Positions 1 to 14,800 of a stretch of DNA of 64,000 nt are shown piece after piece. The stretch is from Utricularia gibba. Taxonomy: Eukaryota > Streptophyta > Magnoliopsida > Lamiales > Lentibulariaceae. The translations under genes were made by a program, and so were the position numbers. Numbering within the stretch: the first letter of the stretch is position 1; the number at the start of each line of letters is the position of its first letter. The stretch is from NCBI GenBank assembly GCA_002189035.1, contig NEEC01000018.1, positions 2,108,001 to 2,172,000 on the forward strand, read 5' to 3'. The notes under the pieces were generated by a model. It had not been told where the DNA came from. It was given only the letters and a program-made list of their open reading frames with translations, and made no database searches.

Positions 1-1733
1 CGTTTAGAACCGATTGGATTGGTGCATGAAAATCCAATCGTTCGATGGAGTTTGCAGCTAAATATTGCCTCTAAATAAAACCAAATATTTTTTTAGTTAT
101 TAAAAAATAATAAAACCAAAATGTTACCAAAGTCGTTGGTGGAATTACATGAATATATTGGGTGTGTTCAAAATTGGAGGAGTCGTGGCTGGTGCAAACA
201 CGCTATGCGGAAGAAAGCGTGCTTTTGCTTTAACCCAAAACAAAGAGAAAAAGCACGCTTCCTTTCTATTTTTTGGGTGACTCATGCCTCAATTCACAAA
301 GGCATCCATCACATAATGCCGTTCATTATTCTAAAGAAAAAAGATTAAAATGTTTTTAAATGCAAATTTATTTACTTCTTCCCAATAAATACAAGAAAAC
401 AAATATATTTGTTGAATAATTTTATTAAATATTTTTTAAAAAATTATGTAAACTAAGTGGTGAGGAGGAGACATGCCATGAGGTGGCTGGACACGCAGAC
501 TAAAAGCCGCTCCCTTAGGTTAGGGGATCCGCCATCCATTTGCTCGTGTCGTCCCACTTAGGGGTTTGTGCCACTAACAAATTTCAATCATGGTGTCCTA
601 AAAGACACCTTTAATGATTCGAATCTTTGTCCACATGATTTTTTTTTTGTAATTAGAAATATTTGGAAAATCGATTTGGGCGTAAAAAATAGGTTTAAGT
701 TGGTGAACAGTGTTTGAAAGTAGAGGGATGAGGTGGGATTCCATTCATGTCACTTGGAGGAGCGATCATGTCTTGCTGCTCATCTTTAGGGCTCATGGGA
801 TAAGGGTTTTGGGGGTAGGATCATAAAGAAGAAAAGAAGCACACTAAGTGCAATCTATGCCTGGACCAAACCCTAAGGATGTGTTTTGTATATATGAGTT
901 TTTGTTAAATGAAAACTTCGTATAATGTATTTCATAGCAAATTTTGATATAAATCCGTAATTTCTAAGTTATGTGGATTTTATTTCAAACCCATCATATG
1001 ATTTAATTATCTTTTTTACTCCTTATTTCCTATATACTAAACATAGTAAATTCTAAACTAAATATATCGAATATACAAAGTAAATCTAACCTAATTATTT
1101 CCTATTCAAATTAACAAATAATGTCTAAATGTGTGTATGTGTCATGATTGATGCTCGCTTTATATGATATTATTTGTTTCAAGTATTTAATTCTTATAGT
1201 TTTATTTTCTGTACGTTTAGAAAAAATGTCTCATACCAATGTTTCAGGATAACTCTATTTAAACAATTTTTATCCCTCTATATGAGGAGACTAGTCATAA
1301 TATTTCATATTGATTACAAACATGAAAGATGATATATTTAAATAGATGAATCATTTTAATCTTGTAAATGATCTTTTTTTCTGAAAAGTAATAATGTAAA
1401 AGCATGAGAATTGAATGATCAAAACAGAAAATATCATACAAAATGAACATAGATAGTGACAGTATATGAGTTGGATTTATGTAGATTACTTCAGCTACCA
1501 CTCCAACAAATGTCACTATCCATGTTGACCATGATGTGAGTTTTAACCATTCAATTTTACATTTATATGTGATGTGTTGGATAAGGGGTTAAATGATTCC
1601 GAAATAGCTTTGCATTGGTCAATGTCCATAGCTTTTGATTGGCATGAGGTGTGCAGCACTATCACTTGGACTGCATCTTCAAATCATGCCTATAAATGGT
1701 CACTGCAATCCCTGCTATCGTTGCAAGAAAACA
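1..1733. other. AT-rich intergenic DNA, no gene recognised
   Basis: Only short open frames without family resemblance occur here. The stretch is AT-rich, with a slightly more GC-rich patch around 480-570. The last few hundred bases are presumably the upstream region of the transporter gene that starts at 1734. No tRNA, snoRNA or transposon ends were recognised. Confidence 0.6.
1691..1697 (+). promoter_or_regulatory. Possible TATA box of the WAT1-like gene
   Basis: TATAAAT lies 43 bp upstream of the chosen ATG at 1734. With the usual 25-35 bp spacing to a start site this leaves a very short leader, so either the leader is really short or the true promoter lies further upstream. Inference from motif and position only. 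Confidence 0.3.
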
Positions 1734-3266
1734 ATGGGGATATGGGAGAAGGCCAAGCCTTTTCTTGCCATGATACTTCTTCAGTTCGGCTTTGCCGGGA
1801 TGCACGTCGTCGTCCTCCTTTCCTTCAAGAAAGGGTTCAGCCATTGGGTCTTCGTCGTGTATCGCCACGCCCTTGCGACCTTGGTTTTCGCCCCTTTGCT
1901 TATTTTCTTGAGAAGTATGTATGATCATTATCTTCACAGTGAAGCGGTGATGGATGTTTGATTTTCACCCTTCACCCTTTTCTGTTCTTAGGAAAATAAG
2001 GCCTAAGATGACCAAATGGACCTTCTTCAAGATCATGGGACTTGCTCTGTTGGAGTAACGACCTTTCTGCAATCAACCCTTTGCATGGTGATGTTTTCTC
2101 GTGTTTCTAATCAAGTTTGCATTGCTTCAGGCCTGTTCTCGATCAGAATCTATATAGCGTCGCGATACAGTATACATCGGCGGCGTTTGCGGCCGCCACC
2201 GTTAACGTCTTGCCGGCCATAACCTTTATCATGGCTGTAATCTTCAGGTATACCAGTGGTTTTGTTGTTTTATGTTAAGCTATAAAAGGGAAACAATTGA
2301 GTCATACGTGTGTTTCTCAGGATGGAGAAGGTAAATCTGAAAGTGATGCATAGTTTGGCGAAGGTGATCGGTACGGCGGTAACGGTCTGCGGCGCAATGG
2401 TGATGACACTCTACAAGGGGCCATTTATTAACATCCTCCCTAGCAGTCACCAGGCCGCGGAGCACGCGGCCACCGCTTCGGCCGGCCATCATTGGGCCGT
2501 CGGAACGATCATGATGCTCGCCGGAGTCGCTTGCTGGGCTGCCTTTTTCATTCTCCAAGTAACGCTCAAAAATCTCTGAACAAACTGCACATGATGATGA
2601 TGATGAGCATCCTTCGACTTACGTGGTGCGAAATTTGGAACAGAAAAACACGTTGAAGGATTATCCGGCGGAGTTGTCATTGACGGCGCTTGTGTGCTTC
2701 ATGGGAACGATGGAAGGCGGCGCGGTGGCGCTGGTGATGGAGCGGCGGTTGAGCGCGTGGCTCATCGGCTTCGATACAAGACTCCTTGCCGCCACTTATT
2801 CAGTACGACGACGTTTCCTTTTTTCATTCATAATTATACCATTTATTTAATTACACCTCTTAACCCCATAACACAACTCAATGGTTGCCTTTCAGGGGAT
2901 CATTTGCTCCGGCATCGCATTCTACCTGCAAGGCATCGTGAACAAGAGCCGGGGGCCGGTCTTCGTGACGGCGTTCAGCCCGTTAAGCATGATCATCACC
3001 GCCGTCCTGGGCGCAATAGTCTTAGCAGAGCAAGTTTACCTCGGAAGGTACTACCAGCAATTCAAAGGGTTTTCACGCAGCTTAAAAAACCTTAACACGC
3101 TCGTTAAATGGCTGGCTGCAGCTTGATCGGAGCTGCGATCATCGTTCTGGGATTGTATTCGGTGGTCTGGGGGAAGAGCAAAGAGATCTCGGAGAGGGAA
3201 AACGAGAAGCTGCCGGTTGTGGTGGACAAGAACACGAACACGAACACGATCAGGGATGGGACTTGA
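1734..3266 (+). CDS. WAT1-related (nodulin MtN21/EamA-type) membrane transporter
   Basis: Seven exons: 1734-1918, 1992-2054, 2131-2247, 2321-2558, 2644-2802, 2896-3047, 3122-3266, giving 352 residues, the usual WAT1 family length, with the family's common seven-exon layout. The product is a ten-helix drug/metabolite-superfamily carrier; Arabidopsis WAT1 sits in the tonoplast and exports auxin, but substrates differ between members. Visible family motifs are KIRPKMT after helix 2, PVLDQNLY at the start of exon 3, PAITFIMAVIFR, YPAELSLTALVC, and the second EamA repeat NKSRGPVFVTAFSPL. The C-terminal tail is polar and lysine/asparagine rich. The exon 1 donor was placed at 1918 (AT|GTATGA) because the nearer GT at 1915 would introduce a stop. 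The substrate cannot be inferred. Confidence 0.9.
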
Positions 3267-3687
3267 GTTCGCAAATGAGCTCTGCAACACAACTGGATGC
3301 TACTTGAGCATCTCCTGACGTTTTAATTGAGTGCTGTTGTCGTGTTTCCTCCTGATGCGACTACTCAGTGTAATCTAATCAATTGAGAGCAGGCATTGCC
3401 CATCCATGGCTGCCCAGTTCTGTAGACTTTTGCATGCAAACTACGACGTCGTTTGAGTTTCTAATTTAAACATTATTATTATTATTTGTGTGGTGGGGTC
3501 GGGTAAGAGAATTACACCCGCTTTCGTTATCCAGGGCGGGATATGACCCGACCCGTGTTCGTAGCACCGCCTTGGCTACGTGATTCGAGATCATTGTAGG
3601 GAGGTTTTTCTTCTTTGGCATCTGTTGACAGCAGAAGAAACGGATGTTCTAGAGGGGAGGGTTGGGGTTTTCTGCTGTTACGGTGAG

Positions 3688-4014
3688 ATGTTCCTCTTCT
3701 TCGTTGGAGGATTAGAGCAGCAGGCGACTCAGGTGTTGAAGAGCGGAATCGGAAGGTGTGTTGCGTGCGGGTCTGCGGCGGATCTCGTGGAATACGAAAA
3801 GGTACTGAAGCTTTTCTTCGTCCCCGTTTGGCGGTGGCCGGGGAAGCAGCCGATGTTGCGTTGTCAGGACTGCAATCTTTTATTCCCACAGTCAATTTCC
3901 GCTTCTCCGCCGACGGATAGAGATGCTTTGGGGACGAATTTGAGGTGCCACTACTGTGCTCGGAATGTGGATCCATCTTTCAGGTTCTGCCCCTTTTGCG
4001 GATCAACTCTTTGA
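3688..4014 (+). CDS. Small zinc-ribbon (zinc-ribbon 15 type) protein
   Basis: Intronless frame of 108 residues. It starts with a short hydrophobic segment (MFLFFVGG) and carries a CVACGS knuckle, the conserved block EKVLKLFFVPVWRWPGK, a CQDC knuckle, and a C-terminal pair CHYCARN...CPFCGSTL. Four CxxC pairs fit a plant-conserved family of small zinc-ribbon proteins of unknown function, possibly membrane-associated through the LFFVPVW patch. The start at 3688 was chosen because the family begins M(F/L)FFF-GG; an in-frame upstream extension is open to 3580 but shows no conservation known to me. I know of no assigned biochemical role. Confidence 0.85.
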   Translation: MFLFFVGGLEQQATQVLKSGIGRCVACGSAADLVEYEKVLKLFFVPVWRWPGKQPMLRCQDCNLLFPQSISASPPTDRDALGTNLRCHYCARNVDPSFRFCPFCGSTL

Positions 4015-4861
4015 TTTTCTGAAGGCTTGAGGGGTTCTTGTTATAACCAGTCAGTGCTTATCAATGAGTTAGTATACGCATGAACTTTTCTGTGTATCAA
4101 GAAATATTGGTGCGTGATGAAGTAAAGTTTTCCCATAAGTGAATTCAGTGAGCTCAATTGAATCGTTTTGCCGTGAAAAGACGCAAAGGAGAGATTTCTG
4201 ATGGAGGAGGATTAATGCATCATCTTTATTAAAAGCTTGCTTGCTCACAACAGGGATCGCCCGGTATCCTGATCTTGACATCCATCAATCCTGTTGGTGG
4301 TCACTATCCTTTTGATCACAATCATTTGATGATTCAACATATAGTGATTGAAACACCCATAAGAAATGTTACAACTTGCTGAATGAGCCTGTACTTTTAT
4401 GGTATGTCTGCAGATTCCATCTTTTTTTCCCATGTCATACCAGTTTTACATGAACACACTTTCTTTTGCATGCCCATGCTCCTACCAAATGTGAATCGGA
4501 GACTTAAGTTTAGCATTAAATACACCCACTATTTTATGATATGTACCTTCACAACCTGCAGTGCATTCAGCAATTTCAGTTCCGATGCATACAGGTTTTG
4601 CTGATTGACACTCTGATCTTCTGAAGAGACGGTTTGAATGCATTAATAACTTTTATTTACTCTCCAACAACCCTCTCTGTCTCCTCCATATAACCATTGT
4701 TCGTGGAGACGATGGGTCATTTCCAACGACTCACACAACTCCTCCAAATGTAACCTCCTCATGATTCCTTCCTTGTTCCTTTACAGGTTGCCTGTTTCTC
4801 TTTGTTTACTGTGTTTCAGCATCCCCATACTCCCTGCTTGCAGAAAGTCGGCGATTGAAGT
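4015..4861. other. Intergenic, nothing recognised
   Basis: This holds the 3' flank of the zinc-ribbon gene and the 5' flank of the SUMO-like gene. Several T/C-rich patches occur near 4660-4800, as is common in plant leaders. No coding or repeat signal was recognised. Confidence 0.5.
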
Positions 4862-5408
4862 ATGTCGAGACAGGGAAACAGCAAAAGGCCAGCTGATGAT
4901 GCATTGACCCGCATCTTGATCCGAGTCAAAGATCAGGTCTGATCACCTTCCCCTTTCATTCCATGAGTTCCCACCGTTCTCTAACTCTTCCTTTGCACTA
5001 TTCATTTCTGCATAGTGCAATCGTATGATGATATCTAAGAATATTAGTTTTATAGCGTGGGGGTGAAGTGGTGTTCAAGATCAAGAGAATGACTCCACTC
5101 AAACACCTGATGGATACCTATTGTGACCGCCATTCTGTGGCTAAGGGAACCTACGTTTTCTTGCATGAGGAGCGTTTCATCAGAGGCAGGGACTCCCCAT
5201 ATGATGTACACCCCTACTACTACGCCTTTTTCATTCACATGATCGAAAAAACTCTAGTAATCTAATGCTGGTTTTCACTCCTCCTCAGCTGGGACTCGAA
5301 GATGGAGATGTGCTCGAGGCAATGACCCATCAAATGGGTGGGAGCAACACCCTCAATCCTCCTCCCCTTCACAAGATATCAGGCTTGCTGTGTGACAATG
5401 TATCTTAA
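4862..5408 (+). CDS. Divergent SUMO-like protein
   Basis: Three exons (4862-4936, 5056-5205, 5289-5408) encode 114 residues. The fold is recognisable against plant SUMO1/2: an N-terminal strand ILIRVKDQ, then EVVFKIKRMTPLKHLMDTYC matching the FRIKR-T-LKKLM-AYCDR block, a FLHEERFIRGRDSPYD strand, and LGLEDGDVLEAMTHQMGG matching the ending of mature SUMO. The di-glycine needed for conjugation is present. It is followed by a 21-residue tail, far longer than in SUMO1, which would have to be removed by a SUMO protease (ULP) before conjugation. Key surface residues differ widely from SUMO1, so this is probably a diverged paralogue like Arabidopsis SUMO3/5 or a non-canonical form. Whether it is conjugated is unknown. 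Confidence 0.85.
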
Positions 5409-6671
5409 GTGGTTACTGTGGTTTCTAGTTGAAAAATGAACAAGGCACAAACTTCAACAATCTCCTTCACGCAGCTTCCTCTGCTGATTCGACCCTCTCT
5501 TTGTACGCATGCTGGGCTCCAAATCGAAAACGGGCTTTTGGGCCCTGAAATTTGTAAAAATGGGGCCTGCAAACTTCTGAAATTAGGGCCCTAGAGCGGC
5601 AATATAATTTTGCAAAAGGGGACCTGGATTATGCTAAAATCAGGAATGTAGTAGCATAACTATGGGTTTATTATTTTTCAGTGCCTTACTATTTACTAAT
5701 TATTTGAGCATGGCGACCAGAGATCCGAATCTGCTGCGCTACAGTGGCAACATTCTTGTTGTCGGCCTCGAATCATGTCTCATGATGGGGTAAACACATG
5801 GCAGACAACAAAACGTGGGGTCCAAATGATATTTCCAAAAGTTCCAAACACGTCCTGGGAAAAGGTGCGAGAATCAACTTTACTTGATTACAGTCAAGCC
5901 CTCCCGCCCAATCCAAATCCCAAAACGGCCCCACAGATATTTGCTCGTGGGTCCTCCAACTCTCGAAAACTCGCATCCATGAGGCGCCTGAACATTTTTT
6001 TGTGGTGGGAATATATTAATTAAATTCGATTTAATTAATTACCTTATTTTTGAAAAAAAAAAACAAAAAGAACATGGAAAGGTAAGAAAAGAATTCAGGC
6101 TTTCAAAGTAATTACCGTCTTTTGAGTGTGTGTGTTTTGTGGTGGTGCGGTAACTATTTATAGCTAATATTGGGCCCAGTAGCAGAGGCTTTCCTATTTT
6201 GGAACACTCGGGGGGAGATAATTCCTTCGTAGTGTGATTACTAATTATGCACCTACGGACGTGTCCTGTCCGGTTGATTCACACAACATGCGTTTATTGC
6301 TTATCATTAGAGACGTTAATGTCATGATTATTGCTAATGCAATTTCTTTAATAATTGCATATTATTACGGATAATATTTTTTAAAATGTAGAAAATAAAA
6401 AATGATCCTGGTAAATAAATTGATATTTTATAAATAAGGTATTCCTTCGACATTTTCTTCGAAATAATGATGAATTTCGGCGATTTGCAATTAAGAAGAT
6501 TTTGTGGTTGGAAAAGGTAAGGGATGGCGTGGAAAAAGAATCCAACGTCTAAAGAGGACAGCAATCTGCCCGTGATAGTCACATACAGTACAAATCCACG
6601 GCACGTACTCCAGGAGGCGGATTTTTCCAACCGCAACTCTTCCTCCTCGCGTGCTCCGCCGCCAGATTATC
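5409..6671. other. Intergenic, probably holding the ARR promoter
   Basis: No gene is recognised. A run of GGGCCC-containing sequence at about 5530-5600 looks repetitive. The stretch 6010-6060 is A-rich and 6340-6440 is AT-rich. The region just upstream of 6672 is presumably the promoter and leader of the response regulator. Confidence 0.5.
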
Positions 6672-7672
6672 ATGGATTCCTTTCCAGGAGATCGGAATTC
6701 GGAGCGAGAACAGCAGCATTTTCATGTTTTGGCGGTCGACGATAGCCTAATCGACAGGAAACTACTTGAGAGGCTTCTCACGGTTTCTTCCTACCAAGGT
6801 TTCGCGGATTCTTTTTTTCGTTTTCGTTTGTTGATAGGTTTTCGAGATTGAATGTGCTGCAGTTGGAGAGTTGTGAATTTTGTTTCGGATTGCGCAGTTA
6901 CGTTTGTGGAGTCTGGAGATAAGGCACTTGAGTATTTAGGACTCGTAGACGTGGAGGAGAACGGGGATTGTTCTACGATTTCCGAATCTGCGGTGCGAAT
7001 TCTGGGTCTCAATTGCGAAATTGAGACGCATTGATTAATCTTGAGTCAAATGCTGCAGGTTTCGGAGATTAATCTGATCATCACCGATTACAGCATGCCG
7101 GGAATCAGCGGTTACGATTTGCTCAAAAGGATTAAGGTCAGTCGTGAGATCATCGCCGCCAAGTTTCAATGTATCCCTACTATTTGATTTCTTGAACTTG
7201 GCTGCTTTACTGGTTCGCAGCAGGACTCCTCTTGGAAGCACATCCCAGTGGTGGTGATGTCCTCCGAAAATGAGCCATCAAGAGTTACCATGTACGGATC
7301 CCTTACTCCCTTTTCTTTTTAGTCACTTTTTGTTTCCCACGGGACCTGAACCGTGCGTGCCTCCACAAAGGGGAGCATCACCGGCCCAAGGAAGCCCATT
7401 ATCTTTTTATCAAAATGGGCCGGGCCGGGCCGCAACACCTGCCTTTCTGAGTTTTGAATGGCAGGTGCTTGGAAGGGGGAGCCGAAGAATTTCTGGTGAA
7501 ACCCGTGAAATTATCCGACCTGAGGAAGCTTCATTCTCAGTTACAGAGCTCCATGGGGGACAAATCCTCACAGGAACGAGTAATGGGGAACAAGAGGAAA
7601 TCAGTATCGGGATCATCATCTGACGCTTCAGGGAGAAGGAAATCCCAGTGCACAAGGCTCAATTCACCTTGA
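6672..7672 (+). CDS. Type-A two-component response regulator (ARR-A)
   Basis: Five exons (6672-6798, 6898-6992, 7059-7136, 7221-7291, 7465-7672) give 192 residues: a receiver domain with only a short tail, which defines the type-A class. The acidic pair is D23-D24 (VLAVDDS), the phospho-acceptor is D84 ([17 protein letters not shown]), the switch Ser is in VVVMSSEN, and the invariant Lys is K136 (FLVKPVKL). Type-A ARRs are primary cytokinin-response genes; they receive phosphate from AHP proteins and dampen cytokinin signalling. The tail after about residue 150 is rich in Ser, Lys and Arg and has no DNA-binding (GARP) domain. Exon 4 is preceded by GCAGCAG, so two acceptors three bases apart are possible. 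Confidence 0.93.
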
Positions 7673-8873
7673 ACCTCAAGGATAACTGCAACATCCTCAA
7701 CCATCTTCATCACCACCATGAACCAAGAAGCTAGTACCTTACCAAAGTCCCTGCACATTAGAACTGCCACATGGGCTTGGTACTGCGCCCGGTTGGGCTT
7801 TGTGCACGCACCAGCCTGGCCTCAATGGACTCTATATTTACCCAGCTTTACCCATGTTCAAGCGCCCCTCTCTTATCCAATTCTGCTTTTCTTTTTCTAC
7901 TCAGTGCAGCACAATGGATCGGGTGATTTAGAAAACACCATCGTTATTGTTTACTTTGTTGCCCTGTGTGATACAGAAAGGAGACCCCACAATAAGGACA
8001 GGGTTCGGCAAGCCATCGTGGTCTCCTCCAATAAACGAGGTCGAATAATCCCCTCCATGATGCATACCAGACTTGCGCCTGCTCCTTCAGGTACGTCACT
8101 GTGATTGTGATCCCCTAACCGATCTTCTAACCATTAAAGTGCCTGAATTCGTTGGCCATCACTACCTCAACCGAAAAAATTGCTCATCTTTAGTATAACT
8201 TCAGACTTATCGAAAATTATTTTATTTTAAAACTGTTTAAATATAATTTGAGATTCTACATTTTTTTTTTCAAATGCGAATTATTTTTTAAAATTTTTGA
8301 ATCTTTTGATATTTAAATTATTTTTATTTAGTAACGAAAATACTTCTAAAAAACAATAGGTACTTGAAACGTTAGGTTTCATAATTTGTGAGTCTGAAAT
8401 ATATAATATGGATGTTATTCTTTGTTACTGAGTTTCATCCATTTCATGTAGCAGCCCTTTGAAAGTTATGTCGTTTAATTCTTATTATTAATATTTAATT
8501 TAAATATTTAAATGGGGAAAAAATTAATGATGGCGTTCATAATTGAGACTCTGCGCAGCCATGCGTTTGTCGGTAGTTACGTAAGAAGGTCTGCAATGTG
8601 CAACGGAGGGTTTTCATGGTCCGAGTTGAACTGAATAATGTGTGATTAATATATCATGGTATTATTGATAAAATTTAAATATTATAAATAAATTGTCCAG
8701 TCCAAAAAAGAGAGCAGCGTTGGGTCGTTGGGCAGTGGAAAATGGTGAGAATTTTTTTTATTTATAAAAGCGAAGCGAGGATGTTCTGAGGACTACTGAG
8801 CAGGTCAGGGAGTACGAAGAATCTGCGGCCAGTGCTGCCATTGTGGTTCTGACTCGCGGTTGGTTTGTAGCCG
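7673..8873. other. Intergenic, nothing recognised
   Basis: The left part is likely the 3' UTR of the response regulator. An open frame at 7718-8104 has no family resemblance. The part 8160-8760 is strongly AT-rich. The last 100 bases are presumably the leader of the aldehyde dehydrogenase gene. Confidence 0.5.
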
Positions 8874-11549
<2,676 letters not shown>

Positions 11550-11856
11550 ATGGTGGGGGGGGGGGGGGGGGGGGAACCAGATTGCTTGTAATGTTATCCA
11601 AGACTTGGAAAATTTCCTGTATTCAAAATATGTGGTATCAACAAGACAGAGGTTACTTACTACAAAATAGCCACCATGCCAAAGTCGATTGAGCCACTGC
11701 ATCAATTTTGAGACCTTCCACTTGGCTGAAAAGCGGGATCAGCATTTCCTTTCCATTCCTCAGATGGCAAAACGGCAAGGTTTTCAAATCCAGAATGTGC
11801 CTGAAAAACATCCATACGCTCTGCCATTTTCTTTTTCAGAATGCGATCTGAAGATG
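11550..11856. other. Short convergent intergenic region between ALDH3 and ubinuclein
   Basis: The two coding regions end tail to tail with only 307 bp between stop codons, so their 3' UTRs probably meet or overlap. The plus-strand 3' flank of ALDH3 contains an uninterrupted G20 tract. No gene lies here. Confidence 0.7.
11555..11574 (+). repeat. Uninterrupted G20 homopolymer
   Basis: Twenty consecutive G residues begin six bases after the ALDH3 stop codon. In the transcript this would be a G-quadruplex-capable tract in the proximal 3' UTR. The exact length of such tracts is often misread. Confidence 0.9.
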
Positions 11857-14800
11857 CTAGTTCTGCACCTGACTTATCTTGTCCATGCTTACGCTGGTAG
11901 AAGAGGCCGCAGGTGGATGAGAACGGAAAAGTGAAACAACAGGATTACCGGTGAAGGTAAAACTGGGGTCTTCAGAATCTACGACCATATCCTTAGGAGT
12001 CTGTGTTAAGATAGGTGTAGGTGGATCTTCTTTTGGAGGTGGTGATCTTCTCTTCCTAGTTTTCTCCCCATGCTGTGCATCAAGGGAGTACACTCATTTC
12101 ATACACAAAAAGCAGATGGCATTTGGAAATGCAAAAATAACAGAACAAGCTGATTCGGGTATGCTGGCAATAATGACTACTTGGACCCCAATAAACATCC
12201 TAGCTGAATGACACGTATGTCATTTATACCTTAACCAGGCTGTTTGGGCCCCTTCTTTCTTTTGCTCTGCGTATGGCACGTTTGATTCCATCTGTATCCA
12301 TGAAACCACTGGGCCAAAACAGCACGAGCTGCATTAGGGAAACTTCCGTTATTTCAACATTGTTTAATTCAACTCAGAAACATGACACAGCTGGGGTTCA
12401 GTCAGTTATCTTTGGAAATAATGATATAGAAAGAATTCACTAGAGGGTTCACCATGCTCTGAAGATCCGTCACATTGTAACAGCACACAGTCAAACCAGT
12501 TAGAGCTTGTGGTATTGAAAACCGTATCAGACCATCAATTTCAAATTATAAATTTTCCAAACAATCCAATGGTTCATACTCGATTCACACTCATCTGCAT
12601 TAACTTGTAGCATGGTACATTCTAAAATTTCCAGTACACTAGCAAGTTTAAAAGGGCATCAATGACTCAAGTACCTCTTGGTACAGCCTCTTAACTGGTG
12701 GACGTGGATCTTCTTCTGGGCCCTGAAGGAAATTCCCTTTGTATAATGCTAAAAACAACTTTATAAAGTCTACTCTCATTTCATACATCATTTCACTCTC
12801 CTCTCCTTCTAGAAGGGAATGATCTTCATTTGAGATATGCTAGACAATTTAGACACATACCTCTACATAAAGGTCATACAACTCACAGATTTTATCTTCC
12901 AGTACTTCCTCCATACGACATTTCTCTTTCATACCATCTCTGTCGTCAACATAATGACCATAAATGCCATCTGAACTTGCAGCACGCTGATCAAACTGCA
13001 AAGTTAGCCCAAATATCAAATGTTAAAAGACTAAAAAAGTTCATTAGGAAGGGGGCCCAGATGAAATGAACAACAACATGTAAATTATTGAAGAGACTAC
13101 ATAGTCAAGTCTGACGATAGAAAAAGCCAAACCCGATCCTTGACCATTTCTGCAACTTCTTGCTTTACTCTCTGTATTTGGCTATCCTTCTCTTGCTTTG
13201 AAGAAAATCCAGTCTTTGCCATCACTCTGAGATTCCTCTGCCATAAGAGCAGGCATTTCCAATTTGTTAAAGGCACTTGATAAAAAAGCCATCCTTGGAT
13301 GCTAAATAAGTTGAAGTAAAGAAGTTAGAGTACCTTCAGTGTCCTGACTTGCATTAAGTGTCCAACAACGCTCATTAGACGATTTACCACATCCTTGGGT
13401 ATTAATCCAAACACACTTTGCTGCTACCACGAGAATGAGAGTGAGAATTTTTCATGGAGAAATGTTACTGCGATATAATTAAATGGAAAGGCAGTATATT
13501 AATACCACTAATCTAGCAACTTTAGCCAACTTCAGCTTTAGTTCAGGAGTCAATCTCTTTTTGACCGCATGAGATGAATTATCAGGTACTTCTGTTGAAG
13601 GTGGTCTAGCTTTTATCCAGAAACAAATAGCAGTAATAAGTTTCCGAGACATTCAACCAGATAAAACTGTAGGTGCAAAGGAGTTCAGTGAGCTACATTT
13701 GGCCACTGTCTTTTCGAGCTCTTTTATTGCCTTGTCAAGCATCATACTTCTAGGCCTAGCAATAGACCCAGCCCTTCTCTGCAGAGAACATGTATTTTCA
13801 TTATCAGGAATTCTGGTTTCAAGTAAGAAAGAAAGCATCAAATAACAGAAATAAAGCGAATGTTGCATGGTTGAGTTGTACGAAATTACAAATGGACACA
13901 GAGTACAGGCTATGAAGAATAAAATTATGACAAATGCTTGTGTAGCCTAAATGTCTTATGCATGCCCCAGCATTGAGAATATTAAAATGGAACACTTAGC
14001 AATGGGAAATCACACCTCAAATCCAATGTCACCCAGCCGAGTCTACTGGACTAAACATCATGATGCACATGTATGTGATAATAAGGACAGCTTACACCAA
14101 TGTTTTTATCAATGGATCTCTCGGATGATGCATCCGGAAATCCAATGCCCTCATTCCATTTTTTTGATCTCTGCTGGCTAGGGTCCTTATCCTTCCTGTT
14201 GGCATCAACACCTAATACTCCCATAGGATCCATATTAACAGCTGCACTGCCTATTACCCCCTTCAGTAAAAGTTCAGAATCATGTACAAATTCTTGGCAT
14301 CGTGCAGCGTCTCCACTTACAACTGGAGTAGAGACTCCAAGCGATGTTTCAACTGATAATGAATGCCTTTTAACTTTATCTCCTAAATTTTCTTTATTGT
14401 TTGAAGTATGCCCCTCGTGAACTTTGATCAAATTTTCTCCTCTTCTCTTCTTGAGCTGCTGGTCTCGTACTAATGGTTCACTGCGAGAAAAGTTGAGAGG
14501 ACAATTCAAACAATCAGTAGTCTCCAGGAATAGCAACATGCGAACCTAGTACATACAAGTTCAGCTCAAAAAATGAAAGAAATTTTACGTATGACAGAAA
14601 AACTAACATGCGCTCCAGCTTCCCACGATTAACAAAAAACCCATCATGTTTTATTGCAGAGTTATCGACCTGGAAATAGTCATCCTGCATTAAATTGAAT
14701 ACCCACTTATTAAAAAATTCTGATAAATCTAGACAAATAATAAATAGGAAAAGGAAAACACAGTCAAAATTCATGAGGAGATAAACCTACCAACTCCGCA

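Noticed and set aside
121-348. 75-codon frame near the left edge
   Set aside because: No resemblance, AT-rich surroundings, no splice or promoter support.
3527-3976. 149-codon minus-strand open frame
   Set aside because: It is the antisense shadow of the zinc-ribbon gene, with low-complexity composition and no family resemblance.
7718-8104. Plus-strand 128-codon frame downstream of the response regulator
   Set aside because: No family resemblance; it is probably 3' UTR and flanking sequence.
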